64,000 nt of DNA from positions 1-64,000 of the forward strand of contig NZ_JXRR01000017.1 in NCBI RefSeq assembly GCF_000829515.1. Direction: 5' to 3'. Shown here one piece after another: positions 6,789-15,811 of the stretch; position 1 is the stretch's first letter, and each line of letters starts with the position of its first letter. The notes under the pieces were generated by a model. That model was not told the origin of the DNA and made no database searches. It was given only the letters and a program-made list of their open reading frames with translations. The stretch is from Jeotgalibacillus campisalis (GTDB lineage: Bacteria > Bacillota > Bacilli > Bacillales > Jeotgalibacillaceae). The translations under genes were made by a program, and so were the position numbers.

Positions 6789-7934
6789 ATGATAATTCTA
6801 CTAAGCCTCATTACTCTTTTCTGGTTTTTAGTTGCGATTGATACATTCAGGGGATTGGCAAATCTGAGTGACCTGGCATCTGAGCCCCCGACGGTCTCAG
6901 CAGGAATGGTCAGCATAATCATTGCCGCAAGAAATGAAGAGGATACCATCGAAAAAAGCATCCGTACGCAGCTTGGGCAAACCTATCAGCCTGTTGAATG
7001 GATTTTAGTGAATGACCGGTCAACAGATGAAACCGGCAAAATAATGGAAAAGCTGGCTCGGCATGATTCAAGAATTCATGTTCTTCATGTTCATAAGCTT
7101 CCTGAAGGCTGGCTTGGTAAAAATCATGCTCTTCATATTGGAGCGCTTAAATCCACGGGGAATCTGCTTATTTTTACGGATGCAGACGTACATTACGAAC
7201 CGGACTTGCTTGCGAAGGCAGTTGCTTATTTTACAAGAAACTCTCTTCATCATTTAACTATTTCACCCAATCTGAAGGCAGAAGGCATCTTATTAAAAGG
7301 GTTTATTTCTTTTTTCTTATTCGGTTTCTCCTATTTCAAACGGCCATGGTCCGCAAATCAGGATCATAAAAAAACCGGAATGGGCATTGGTGCTTTTAAC
7401 ATGCTTAGCAGGACAGCCTATCAGAAAATAAACGGCCATAAAAAAATCAGAATGCGTCCAGATGATGATTTGCAGCTGGGGATGCTTGTAAAGAATAACG
7501 GGTTGAAACAACGTCTAGTTACAGGTCTTTCTCTTCTGCATGTAGAATGGTACCCCTCTTTGAAAGAAGCAATTAAGGGGCTTGAGAAAAATACATTTGC
7601 CGGTCTTCACTATAGCTATCTGCTTGCTGCGGCGGCTGTAGCTGGTGTATTTGTTTCACAGCTTTTACCTTTCCTCACTTTATTTCATAGCGACGCATCT
7701 GTGAGAGGGATGAGTGCTCTTTCAGTCGTATTGCTGGCTTTAATCAGCATTGCTATTATAAAAAAACTGACGTTGTTTTCTCCCTGGATCGTTGCCCTGT
7801 TCCCCCTATCTGTCCTGTTGTTTCTTTATGCTATTGGGAGAGCCGTCTTTCTTACATTGCAGCGCGGCGGGATTAAATGGAGAGGCACTACCTATCCACT
7901 TAAAGAAATTAAAAAACAGCTTAGAAAGAGCTGA
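6789..7934 (+). CDS. Membrane-associated family 2 glycosyltransferase
   Basis: This 381-residue protein has an N-terminal membrane segment (about 1-20), a GT-A catalytic domain with VSIIIAARNEE (about 42), VNDRSTDET (about 75) and the DxD-type FTDADVHY (about 130), and a late acidic motif RPDDDLQLG (about 222, where families usually have the ED/Dxx catalytic base). Three or four hydrophobic helices follow between about 280 and 360, ending in the amphipathic GGIKWRGTTYPL. This layout resembles GT2 enzymes annotated as carotenoid- or hopanoid-associated, but the acceptor cannot be read from the sequence. It starts 66 bp after proI and may be read through from it or have its own promoter. It replaces yqjN of B. 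subtilis. Confidence 0.75.
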   Translation: MIILLSLITLFWFLVAIDTFRGLANLSDLASEPPTVSAGMVSIIIAARNEEDTIEKSIRTQLGQTYQPVEWILVNDRSTDETGKIMEKLARHDSRIHVLHVHKLPEGWLGKNHALHIGALKSTGNLLIFTDADVHYEPDLLAKAVAYFTRNSLHHLTISPNLKAEGILLKGFISFFLFGFSYFKRPWSANQDHKKTGMGIGAFNMLSRTAYQKINGHKKIRMRPDDDLQLGMLVKNNGLKQRLVTGLSLLHVEWYPSLKEAIKGLEKNTFAGLHYSYLLAAAAVAGVFVSQLLPFLTLFHSDASVRGMSALSVVLLALISIAIIKKLTLFSPWIVALFPLSVLLFLYAIGRAVFLTLQRGGIKWRGTTYPLKEIKKQLRKS

Positions 7935-8002
7935 TCTTTTGGTTCTCATGAAACGGCTTGTTATACTATTTAGGAACTCTAAACAGTCCAGGAGGCAGAT
8001 TA

Positions 8003-9025
8003 ATGACAACCGCTTTATTTTCCCCTTATACAATCAAAGATGTAACATTAAAAAATCGAATCGTCATGGCGCCAATGTGTATGTATTCGAGCCATAACAA
8101 AGATGGAAAAGTAGAAAACTGGCATAAAATTCACTATAGCACCAGAGCGGTAGGACAAGTAGGCCTGATCATGCTCGAAGCTTCGGCCGTTACGCCACAA
8201 GGAAGAATTTCAAATGAAGACCTCGGCATTTGGCATGATGACCATGTTGCCGGGCTTAAAGAACTTGTATCTCTTATTAGTCAAAACGGCTCAAAAACGG
8301 CCATTCAAATTGCCCATGCCGGCAGAAAGTCGATGGCAGACGGAGACAGTATCGCACCAAGCAGTATTCCGTTTAATGACCAGATGAAAACTCCTTTAGA
8401 AATGTCCATTGAAGATATTCAGGAGACTATTGAAGCCTTTAAGCAAGCAGCAAGAAGAGCTGATGAAGCAGGTTTTGATATTATTGAACTACACGCTGCA
8501 CACGGGTATCTGATTAATGAATTCTTGTCTCCCCTATCCAATCAAAGAAAAGACCAGTACGGGGGCTCTCAAGAAAATCAATACTTATTTTTAAAAGAAA
8601 TCATTCATGCGGTGAAAGAAGTGTGGAGCGGACCTCTTTTCGTTCGCGTTTCAGCCAGTGACTGGGACGATCGCGGTCTCGCTGCTGAAGATTATATACC
8701 TTACGCCAAATGGATGAAAGAACAAGGTGTAGATTTAATTGACGTCAGTTCAGGAGCAGTCGTACCTGCAAGAATACAGGTTTACCCAGGCTATCAGGTT
8801 AAAATGGCCGAAACAATACGGACTGGGGCACAAATTCCTGTCGGTGCCGTTGGATTAATTACAAGCGGGATTCAAGCTGAGGAAATTTTAAAAAATGAGA
8901 GAGCAGATCTGATTTTTCTTGCCCGGGAATTGCTGCGGGATCCATACTGGCCCAGATCAGCTGCTAAAGAGTTAAAAACCGAAATAGAGTCACCGGTACA
9001 ATATGAACGTGGCTGGAATAATTAA
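8003..9025 (+). CDS. namA: NADPH dehydrogenase NamA (old yellow enzyme, YqjM)
   Basis: This 340-residue FMN-dependent ene-reductase resembles B. subtilis YqjM. Family landmarks are APMCMYSS near residue 23 (the cysteine tunes the flavin), QIAHAGRK near 100, the paired histidines in [13 protein letters not shown] near 165, VRVSASD near 217 and [12 protein letters not shown] near 310, with the C-terminal YERGW that carries the shared arginine. It reduces activated C=C bonds and nitro compounds and is linked to oxidative and electrophile stress. The ATG at 8003 (MTTALF) is preferred because AGGAGG lies just upstream and the family starts here; a start at 7958 would add 15 unmatched residues. Confidence 0.92.
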   Translation: MTTALFSPYTIKDVTLKNRIVMAPMCMYSSHNKDGKVENWHKIHYSTRAVGQVGLIMLEASAVTPQGRISNEDLGIWHDDHVAGLKELVSLISQNGSKTAIQIAHAGRKSMADGDSIAPSSIPFNDQMKTPLEMSIEDIQETIEAFKQAARRADEAGFDIIELHAAHGYLINEFLSPLSNQRKDQYGGSQENQYLFLKEIIHAVKEVWSGPLFVRVSASDWDDRGLAAEDYIPYAKWMKEQGVDLIDVSSGAVVPARIQVYPGYQVKMAETIRTGAQIPVGAVGLITSGIQAEEILKNERADLIFLARELLRDPYWPRSAAKELKTEIESPVQYERGWNN

Positions 9026-9026
9026 A

Positions 9027-9068
9027 AAAGCACCTGGAGCAGCATCGTTTGCCGCTTCAGGTGTTTTC
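9027..9068. terminator. Terminator between convergent namA and rnz
   Basis: The stem CACCTGgAGC / GCTtCAGGTG is followed by TTTT on the forward strand and by TTTTTT on the reverse strand, so it can serve both genes. It overlaps the rnz 3' end. Confidence 0.7.
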
Positions 9069-9986
9069 TCGTGTAATAATGCCGGTTTCACTAAAATCAT
9101 TGGCGAGATGGCTGTTTGGAAAAATGTCTCTTGCTTCAGCTATTAAAGATTCACCATCTTCTTCAATATAACGGGAACTTATATGTGTTATCCACAGTTC
9201 TTTCGCCTCTGCTTCCTTCGCTACCGAAGCTGCGTGCGCAGTAGTTGAATGAAAATACTCATGCGCCATTTCCTCACTCCCGCGTTCAAATGTGGCTTCG
9301 TGAACTAACAGATTCGCATTTTTTGCAAGCTGTATGGAACGGGAGCACAAGCGTGTATCTCCAAGTATCGTTACGATTCGCCCTTTCTTATCCTCACCCA
9401 AAAAGTCCGTTCCATTAATCTTGCTTCCGTTCCATTCAATCGTCTGCTTTTCTTTCAGTTTTTTATAGATCGGGCCGGGCTGAATGCCAAGCTCTTTTAA
9501 TTGTTCAACCAGCAATTCTCCAGGCTGATCTTTTTCTACTATGCGGTAGCCAAAGGATTCAATTCCATGATCAAGTTTCCCTACTTCAATATGGGTCTCT
9601 TCACCTTCTATGATCATGCCATCATGCACTTCAACTATTTTAACTTGATATCTAAGATAAGTAGAGCTGACCTGCAGAGATGTTTCAATGAACGTCTTGA
9701 TTCCTTTTGGCCCATATACCGTAACAGCCTCTTCCCCTCCCTGAAACGATCGGCTTGAAAGCAAGCCTGGCAAACCGAATAAGTGATCCCCATGAAGATG
9801 GGTAATAAAAATTTTTTCAATACGTCTCGGTTTTATGGTCGTATGTAAAATTTGGTGCTGTGTGGCTTCCCCGCAATCAAAGAGCCAAATTGATCCTTTT
9901 TTATTCAATCTTTTAAGCGCAATAGCAGAAACATTTCGATGCTTTGCAGGCACTCCTGCTCCAGTTCCTAAAAATAATACTTGCAT
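9057..9986 (-). CDS. rnz: Ribonuclease Z
   Basis: This 309-residue protein is the tRNA 3'-processing endonuclease of the metallo-beta-lactamase superfamily. The zinc motif THLHGDH lies near residue 63, with ILGDTR (Asp ligand near 211) and the late HxST and ITHISSRY histidines (near 240 and 268); the flexible exosite arm is the region near 150-180. It cleaves pre-tRNAs lacking an encoded CCA after the discriminator base. The ATG at 9986 ([11 protein letters not shown]) is chosen because GGAGGTG lies 7 nt upstream and this is the usual N-terminus. The length and position beside zwf match B. subtilis yqjK. Confidence 0.93.
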   Translation of the reverse strand: MQVLFLGTGAGVPAKHRNVSAIALKRLNKKGSIWLFDCGEATQHQILHTTIKPRRIEKIFITHLHGDHLFGLPGLLSSRSFQGGEEAVTVYGPKGIKTFIETSLQVSSTYLRYQVKIVEVHDGMIIEGEETHIEVGKLDHGIESFGYRIVEKDQPGELLVEQLKELGIQPGPIYKKLKEKQTIEWNGSKINGTDFLGEDKKGRIVTILGDTRLCSRSIQLAKNANLLVHEATFERGSEEMAHEYFHSTTAHAASVAKEAEAKELWITHISSRYIEEDGESLIAEARDIFPNSHLANDFSETGIITRENT

Positions 9987-10135
9987 GCTGCACCTCCATT
10001 TGAGCAATATCATATCATAATTACTATTTTAGTGTGAAAAAGATCTTTTTGTTTACATAATAAAATTATACATTAATCTTAACTTGTTGCAAGCTATCCA
10101 TTTAGGATGAATTCATCTGCCATGTTGCAAAACGG

Positions 10136-10164
10136 TTGCATATACGTGAATGCATCTATACAAT
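10136..10164 (+). promoter_or_regulatory. Sigma-A promoter of zwf
   Basis: The -35 TTGCAT (10136-10141) and -10 TACAAT (10159-10164) are 17 bp apart. The expected transcript start near 10171 rules out the upstream ATG at 10150 as the zwf start. Confidence 0.7.
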
Positions 10165-10236
10165 TTAGATATTGTATTTAGCAGTACTTCTTTAGCTGAA
10201 ATTAGTATGACTACTATAAAAGTGAGGTCCTTAAAC

Positions 10237-11736
10237 GTGACACAAGAAAAAACACAACCCACATTGATTATGATTTTTGGTGCAACTGGCGACCTTGCAA
10301 AAAGAAAACTGTTTCCTTCACTCTATCAGCTCTATTTAAAAGGAAGCCTTTCAACTAATTTTGCAATGCTGGGGGTCGGACGAAGAGAATGGTCACATGA
10401 CCGCTTTAAAGAACATGTTAGAGAATCACTTGAAGCATCGTCTCATTCAAAAGAGCACATTGAGACTTTCATCGAGCATAGTTTTTATCAGTCCCATGAT
10501 GTTTCAGACTCTGACTCTTACATACAACTTAAAACCCTGGCAGATCAGCTTGATGAAACTTTTTCGTTAAAAGGAAACCGTATCTTTTACCTTGCCATGG
10601 CGCCTGAATTTTTCGGGACCATAACAGATCATTTGAAGCAGGATGGCCTGACTGATACAGACGGATTCTGCCGCTTGGTTATTGAAAAACCATTTGGGCA
10701 TGATCTGCCTTCTGCATCTGCTTTAAATAAACAAATTCGTCAATCATTTTCTGAGGAACAAATCTACAGGATTGACCACTATTTAGGCAAAGAAATGGTA
10801 CAGAACATAGAAGTCATCCGATTTGCGAATGCGATTTTCGAACCGTTGTGGAATAATCGTTTTATTTCAAATATACAGATCACATCGTCTGAAACGCTTG
10901 GTGTTGAAGAGCGCGGCAGATACTATGAAACAAGTGGAGCTTTAAGAGATATGGTGCAAAATCATATGCTTCAAATGGTAGCACTTCTTGCCATGGAGCC
11001 TCCTATAAATTTAAGCACAGATGAAATCAGAAGTGAAAAAGTTCGAGTGCTTCGTGCTATGCGTCCTGTAGAAGGCAAAGAAGTGGATGAGTATTTCGTT
11101 CGCGGTCAGTATGGCAGCGGAAAGGTCAACAATGAACCTGTTGACGGCTACCGTGACGGAGAGAACGTAGATTCTCAGTCCAATACTGAAACCTTTGTTG
11201 CAGGCAAAGTCTTGATTGATAATTTCAGGTGGGCGGGTGTTCCATTTTTTATTCGAACAGGCAAAAGAATGGCCGTCAAGTCCACAAAAATTGTCGTTCA
11301 ATTTAAAGATATCCCAATGAATCTTTATTACAATAAGGAACATTCACTGGACCCTAATCTGCTAGTGATTCATATTCAACCTGATGAAGGAGTAACGCTG
11401 CATTTAAATGCTAAAAAAACGAGTGAAGGTGTTAATACGAAGCCTGTAAAACTTAGTTATTCTGCCAGCAGCATAGATGGCATTAATACACCTGAAGCAT
11501 ATGAAAAGCTGCTTTATGACTGCATTGTGGGGGACGCTACGAATTTTACACATTGGGATGAAGTAAGAAAATCATGGAGTTATGTTGACAAGATTTCTGA
11601 TCACTGGGAGTCGACAAAAGAAGAGTCCTTCCCGAATTATGCACCTGGTTCAATGGGACCGGAAAGAAGCTTCAAATTACTCTCTGACGATGGTTTTGAA
11701 TGGTGGGCTGTCGGAGAACTGGATAATAAGAAATAA
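10237..11736 (+). CDS. zwf: Glucose-6-phosphate 1-dehydrogenase
   Basis: This 499-residue enzyme oxidises glucose-6-phosphate to 6-phosphogluconolactone with NADP and opens the oxidative pentose phosphate pathway. It shows the coenzyme motif IFGATGDLAKRK at about residue 12, the EKPFGHD peptide near 150, the substrate and catalytic peptide RIDHYLGKE near 178, and RWAGVPFFIRTGKRM near 330. The GTG at 10237 (VTQEKTQ) is chosen: GTGAGGT lies 8 nt upstream, homologues begin here, and a good promoter lies just before it. It converges on the doxX-like gene and gndA, the next enzyme of the pathway, which is on the other strand. Confidence 0.95.
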   Translation: MTQEKTQPTLIMIFGATGDLAKRKLFPSLYQLYLKGSLSTNFAMLGVGRREWSHDRFKEHVRESLEASSHSKEHIETFIEHSFYQSHDVSDSDSYIQLKTLADQLDETFSLKGNRIFYLAMAPEFFGTITDHLKQDGLTDTDGFCRLVIEKPFGHDLPSASALNKQIRQSFSEEQIYRIDHYLGKEMVQNIEVIRFANAIFEPLWNNRFISNIQITSSETLGVEERGRYYETSGALRDMVQNHMLQMVALLAMEPPINLSTDEIRSEKVRVLRAMRPVEGKEVDEYFVRGQYGSGKVNNEPVDGYRDGENVDSQSNTETFVAGKVLIDNFRWAGVPFFIRTGKRMAVKSTKIVVQFKDIPMNLYYNKEHSLDPNLLVIHIQPDEGVTLHLNAKKTSEGVNTKPVKLSYSASSIDGINTPEAYEKLLYDCIVGDATNFTHWDEVRKSWSYVDKISDHWESTKEESFPNYAPGSMGPERSFKLLSDDGFEWWAVGELDNKK

Positions 11737-11738
11737 GG

Positions 11739-11786
11739 AAAAACCAAGACTTAAACAACTATCCGTTGTCAGTCTTGGTTTTTTTA
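11739..11786 (+). terminator. Terminator of zwf
   Basis: The stem AAAACCAAGACT / AGTCTTGGTTTT is followed by a T run. The A run on the other side allows some function for the reverse-strand gene as well. Confidence 0.8.
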
Positions 11787-11806
11787 TATCTTATTAAAGT
11801 ACTGAA

Positions 11807-12172
11807 CTATTTAGGATCCCCCATTTTTCTGGACCATTGAATCATCGGCCATTGCAGCAGCACTCTTCCCCATAGCAGCAGAGGCATTGGCTTTAATCCT
11901 CGTTTCAATGGTTTATTTTGAATCGCCATGTAGACATTTGCCGGCCAAACAGCGATTAAAAGCCATGTCAGCATTTTACTGGCAAGCTCGGTTCCCCTGT
12001 TAATTACCAGAAAAATACCGATCAGAATTTCTGCTATGCCCGACACAATTACAAGCATTTTTTTAAATGGAAAAAAAGGCGGAACGATCCTCATAAACAT
12101 TTTTGGTTTTTTAAAATGCATAATCCCCGCAAATGCCATAAATGCACCGAATACCCTTGAAAAGAATCCCAT
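11807..12172 (-). CDS. DoxX-like small integral membrane protein
   Basis: This protein of about 121 residues has four predicted helices (VFGAFMAFAGIMHF, MLVIVSGIAEILIGIFLVI, LASKMLTWLLIAVWPANVY, LLLWGRVLLQWPMI), the pattern of the DoxX/DUF-type four-helix membrane family. The motif F-x-GIMHF and the WPANVYMA loop are typical. No catalytic function is known for these small members; some relatives take part in redox or quinone chemistry. The ATG at 12172 (MGFFSRV) is preferred because AGGGGG lies 8 nt upstream. It lies right behind the gndA terminator, so it probably depends on read-through or on a promoter inside gndA. Confidence 0.65.
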   Translation of the reverse strand: MGFFSRVFGAFMAFAGIMHFKKPKMFMRIVPPFFPFKKMLVIVSGIAEILIGIFLVINRGTELASKMLTWLLIAVWPANVYMAIQNKPLKRGLKPMPLLLWGRVLLQWPMIQWSRKMGDPK

Positions 12173-12188
12173 GTCCATATCCCCCTTG

Positions 12189-12219
12189 TAAAAAAACCTC
12201 TTTCTTGTGAAAGAGGCTT
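12189..12219 (-). terminator. Terminator of gndA
   Basis: On the reverse strand the stem GCCTCTTTC / GAAAGAGG with loop ACAA is followed by TTTTTTT. It lies between the gndA stop and the ribosome site of the next gene. Confidence 0.8.
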
Positions 12220-12228
12220 GATCTTCTA

Positions 12229-13638
12229 TTATTCCATCCACTCCGTATGGAAAGTACCTTCTTTATCAACTCGCTGATACGTGTGTGCACCAAAATAATC
12301 ACGTTGTGCCTGGATTAAGTTTGCAGGAAGTGTAGCTGTACGGTAGCTGTCATAATAAGCAAGTGCCGTAGAAAATCCTGGAACCGGAACTCCGTTTTGA
12401 ACAGCAAGAGAGATCACTTCACGCAGTGCAGACTGATAAGATTCAACAATCTCTTTAAAATATTCATCCAGCATCAAATTAGCCAATCCCGGTTCACGGT
12501 CATAAGCTTCTTTGATTTTTTGAAGGAATTGCGCACGAATAATGCAGCCTCCTCTGAAAATCATCGCAATATCACCAAATTTAAGATCCCAGTTGTATTC
12601 CTCTGATGCTGCTTTCATTTGAGCAAAGCCTTGAGCATATGAAGCGATTTTAGACATGTAAAGTGCACGGCGGATCGCTTCAATCACTTCTGTTTTCTCT
12701 TTTTGCGGAGCCACTGGTGCAGGACCGTTAAGCACTTTGCTCGCATGAACCCGCTCTTCTTTTATCGCAGAAATAAAACGGGCAAAAACAGATTCAGTAA
12801 TAATAGGCAGAGGCGTCCCAAGATCCAAAGCGCTCTGGCTTGTCCATTTTCCTGTACCTTTTTGGCCTGCTTTATCCAAAATAACATCTACCATCGGTTT
12901 GCCGGTTTCTTCATCTTTTTTCTTGAAAATATCCGCTGTGATTTCGATTAAATAACTGTCCAGCTCACCCTTGTTCCAATCGGCAAAAACCTCATGCAGA
13001 TCTTCCGCGGTAAGTCCGAGTACATTTTTCATTAAAAAGTAGGATTCGGCAATCAGCTGCATATCAGCATATTCAATGCCATTATGCACCATTTTCACGT
13101 AATGTCCCGCTCCATCTGGTCCAATATAAATGCTGCAGGCTTCACCATTTACTTTTGCAGAAATCTGTTCGAATATAGGAGCTACCAAATCATAGGCCTC
13201 TTTCTGTCCTCCAGGCATGATAGATGGTCCTGTTAATGCTCCTTCTTCTCCGCCTGATACTCCAGTTCCAATGAAGTGAACACCGTGTTCGCTTAGTTCC
13301 TGGTTGCGTCGGATTGTATCTTTATAGAACGTGTTTCCACCGTCTATTAAAATATCACCTTTATCCAGCAATGGTAATAAGCTGTTAATGGTGGCATCCG
13401 TTGCAGCTCCTGCTTTTACCATTAAAAGAATTTTTCTGGGAGATTCTAAAGAGTCGACAAATTCCTCAAGGCTGTATGTACCATAAATTTGTTTTCCTTG
13501 AGATTCTGAAATCATATCATCCACTTTAGAAGATGAACGGTTGTAAACAGCTACTGAAAATCCTCTGCTTTCAATATTCCAGGCAAGATTTTTCCCCATT
13601 ACTGCAAGGCCTACTACACCGATTTGTTGTTTTGACAT
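12229..13638 (-). CDS. gndA: 6-Phosphogluconate dehydrogenase, decarboxylating
   Basis: This 469-residue protein has the same length as B. subtilis GndA. It converts 6-phosphogluconate to ribulose-5-phosphate and CO2 with reduction of NADP. Motifs are the Rossmann [17 protein letters not shown] at the start with YNRSSSK (NADP-type) after it, [11 protein letters not shown] near 128, [13 protein letters not shown] near 184 (catalytic Lys with His and Asn), and the C-terminal [12 protein letters not shown]-type peptide ([15 protein letters not shown]) near 450. The ATG at 13638 has an AAAGGA site. Together with zwf on the opposite strand it gives a complete oxidative NADPH pair except for the lactonase. 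Confidence 0.95.
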   Translation of the reverse strand: MSKQQIGVVGLAVMGKNLAWNIESRGFSVAVYNRSSSKVDDMISESQGKQIYGTYSLEEFVDSLESPRKILLMVKAGAATDATINSLLPLLDKGDILIDGGNTFYKDTIRRNQELSEHGVHFIGTGVSGGEEGALTGPSIMPGGQKEAYDLVAPIFEQISAKVNGEACSIYIGPDGAGHYVKMVHNGIEYADMQLIAESYFLMKNVLGLTAEDLHEVFADWNKGELDSYLIEITADIFKKKDEETGKPMVDVILDKAGQKGTGKWTSQSALDLGTPLPIITESVFARFISAIKEERVHASKVLNGPAPVAPQKEKTEVIEAIRRALYMSKIASYAQGFAQMKAASEEYNWDLKFGDIAMIFRGGCIIRAQFLQKIKEAYDREPGLANLMLDEYFKEIVESYQSALREVISLAVQNGVPVPGFSTALAYYDSYRTATLPANLIQAQRDYFGAHTYQRVDKEGTFHTEWME

Positions 13639-13744
13639 GTTTAACGTCCTTTCTTTTGCAGATTGTAGTACGTGCTTAAATAAAACATCCAATTAATCAA
13701 TCCTTATTGTAACACTATTTAAGCTAAAGGCGAAAAAAATGCTT

Positions 13745-14983
13745 TCAATCATGATCCTTTAAAAAGTCTTTACTGAAACTCGTTTCTGCTGCAGGAAATC
13801 GAGTCTCTCTTTTAAATTCAATGCCCCGGTTTAACTTGCCGGAGCCATATCGTTTATTGATTTCTTCAAGTACTTTATCTACCGGTTCATGTTTAGCATC
13901 TTCTTCATAGGAAAACAAATCAAGTTGTTTTACAGCCTGTTTTCGTTCCACAAGCTCCTGACCTGTTACACCAAGCAAACGGATCGAACTGCCATCCCAA
14001 TGAGCTAAAAACAGGGATTTTGCAGCTGCCAGCAGGTCATCTTCATGATTAATCGGGCTTTTTAATGTACAGCTTCTTGTAATCGTTTTTCGATCTTTAA
14101 ATCGAATCATGATGGAAAGGCTGTAACACAGCATTCCTTTAGCTTTCAGCCGCTGACTCACCTTTTGAGAGAGTTTAAATAAAACAGCTATCAGTTCGGA
14201 CTGGTTAGACACATCTTTTGGCAATGTTGTAGAATTCCCAACACTTTTAAAATCATAAATACTTTCAGGGTCCACTTTCCTCTCATCAAACCCATTTGCC
14301 CGGTCTTTCAATCTTTTCCCGTTTATGCCGAGAAGGGCTTTAAGCTGAATCTCCTCTCCCTGGGCTAGATCTCCAATCGTCTTAACTCCTATATTGTAAA
14401 GCTTTTGAGCTGTTTTTTCTCCAATTCCGTGCATTTCCCTGACATCTAAAGGCCACATAATGAGCGGAACATCTCTTTTTCTCAAAACCGTAATACCCAT
14501 GGGTTTTTTCATATCTGAAGCCATTTTAGCAAGAAATTTACTGGGTGCTACGCCAATGCTGCATGGCAGATCAAGCTCGCGCAAAATACGGTCCTGAATG
14601 GTTTGAATCAACTCGATCGGTTCATGGTCTGCTAATTCGGTTATATCTACATACCCTTCATCTATAGATACAGGCTCTACGAGTGTTGTAAAGGAGCGGA
14701 GGATGTCAAACATTGCTTTAGACGCTTCCCGATAACGGTCAAAATTCGGCCGCTGAACGATCAGGGAAGGGCAGAGTTTCTTAGCTTCCCATAATGGCAT
14801 CGTTGTTTTAACACCAAAAGATCGTGCTTCATAGCTGCACGTAACCACGATTCCTTTTCTTTCTTCAGGGTTGCCCGCTATGGCCAGGGGCTTTCCTTTT
14901 AATGATGGATCATGCGCTGCTTCCACCGATGCGTAAAAGCTGTTCATATCAACATGCAAAATGATTCTGCCCCTTTTTTTCAT
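13745..14983 (-). CDS. polY1: Y-family DNA polymerase IV
   Basis: This 412-residue translesion polymerase resembles B. subtilis YqjH/DinB. Catalytic motifs are HVDMNSFYASVE (Asp near residue 10), YEARSFGVKTTM near 50, and SIDEGYVDIT (Asp-Glu near 107), followed by helix-hairpin-helix LHGIGEKTAQKLYNIGV-type residues near 185 and a little-finger domain. QLDLFSYEE near 375 matches the QxxLF beta-clamp-binding motif. It copies damaged templates without proofreading and raises mutation rates. The ATG at 14983 is set by GGGGGGTG upstream and the family start. It appears monocistronic, set off from the upstream genes by the strong hairpin at 15120-15165. Confidence 0.93.
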   Translation of the reverse strand: MKKRGRIILHVDMNSFYASVEAAHDPSLKGKPLAIAGNPEERKGIVVTCSYEARSFGVKTTMPLWEAKKLCPSLIVQRPNFDRYREASKAMFDILRSFTTLVEPVSIDEGYVDITELADHEPIELIQTIQDRILRELDLPCSIGVAPSKFLAKMASDMKKPMGITVLRKRDVPLIMWPLDVREMHGIGEKTAQKLYNIGVKTIGDLAQGEEIQLKALLGINGKRLKDRANGFDERKVDPESIYDFKSVGNSTTLPKDVSNQSELIAVLFKLSQKVSQRLKAKGMLCYSLSIMIRFKDRKTITRSCTLKSPINHEDDLLAAAKSLFLAHWDGSSIRLLGVTGQELVERKQAVKQLDLFSYEEDAKHEPVDKVLEEINKRYGSGKLNRGIEFKRETRFPAAETSFSKDFLKDHD

Positions 14984-15119
14984 ACCGCACCCCCCTACGC
15001 TTATTGTACAACAACTGCAGTTAATCACATATTTTGAAGAATCCTTTGCATCATTCTCTCCCCTGCTTGGGACCAGATTCCTTTTACATATGTCTTCAAA
15101 GTATGAAAATAGTAAAGGA

Positions 15120-15165
15120 CAAAAAAGAATGTTATCACGAAAAGTCTAGGTTCGTGATAACATTC
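15120..15165 (-). terminator. Strong terminator of the yqjE-CheW unit
   Basis: A perfect 15-bp inverted repeat (GAATGTTATCACGAA at 15127-15141 and its complement at 15151-15165) with a 9-nt loop is followed on the reverse strand by CTTTTTT. It ends the transcript coming from the CheW-like gene. Confidence 0.85.
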
Positions 15166-15247
15166 TATTAATTTTTTGATGCCGTCCATGCTGCTCACAT
15201 AATCAGTTCTTACTTTAGTGCATTTATTTAACAAAAGGAACCTTCTG

Positions 15248-15736
15248 TTAAAGCGCCGCATTCGTTTCTGTTTTTAACTTGTCGATATAGGTGACAACTT
15301 CCTTCATTCCTTCAAGGCTGTTTGCCATTTTAGCTGGATCCACTAAAGTAATTAAACGATTTTCTACTTGAGCAATCCCAGTTATATAGTTTGCTTTTGA
15401 ATAAGCGATCAGACCCATTTCTTTTATAGAAGAATCAGATAGACTGAGGATCTCACGCGCTTCCTTTACACGCAGGGCCAGTATAAGATTATCCGTTTTT
15501 AAGACAAGAATATTCGCATGATTCATTTCATTTCCTGTACGCTGTCCCAAGATTTTTTCATAATCAAGAACCGGCAGCAAATCTCCCCGCACATTGGTAA
15601 TTCCGAGCATATAATCAGGTAAATGCGGGATCGGTGATATAGCTTCATTCTTTTCAATTGAAAGAACAGATTCAATCTTGACCGCATATTCTTCGCTGCC
15701 ACTGGTAAAAATCACATATTTTTGACTGTTATCCAT
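15248..15736 (-). CDS. Stand-alone CheW-domain protein
   Basis: This 162-residue protein consists almost entirely of one CheW domain: KYVIFTSGSEEYAVKIESV at the N-terminus, PHLPDYMLGITNVRGDLLPVLDY near residue 37 and GIAQVENRLITLVDP near 125. CheW couples chemoreceptors to the CheA kinase. There is no receiver domain, so it is not CheV, and no other chemotaxis gene lies nearby, which makes its job uncertain: a second coupling protein or a scaffold are the best guesses. The ATG at 15736 (MDNSQK) follows GAAGGGAAG; an ATG 24 nt upstream is less well placed. It lies 75 bp downstream of yqjE, in the same orientation, before a strong terminator. Confidence 0.8.
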   Translation of the reverse strand: MDNSQKYVIFTSGSEEYAVKIESVLSIEKNEAISPIPHLPDYMLGITNVRGDLLPVLDYEKILGQRTGNEMNHANILVLKTDNLILALRVKEAREILSLSDSSIKEMGLIAYSKANYITGIAQVENRLITLVDPAKMANSLEGMKEVVTYIDKLKTETNAAL

Positions 15737-15811
15737 GTAAGAACTTCCCTTCATTTCCAATAGATAAGTCTAATGTACCATATATCGATTGAGGGAAGTA
15801 GATTTTTTTAC

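Noticed and set aside
10150-10236. Upstream ATG extension of zwf
   Set aside because: The ATG at 10150 lies inside the zwf promoter (between -35 and -10), and homologues start at the GTG at 10237.
15025-15261. 78-codon reverse frame between polY1 and the CheW gene
   Set aside because: It runs through the perfect 15-bp terminator hairpin, lacks a good ribosome site and overlaps the CheW 3' end; it is a by-product of the terminator.
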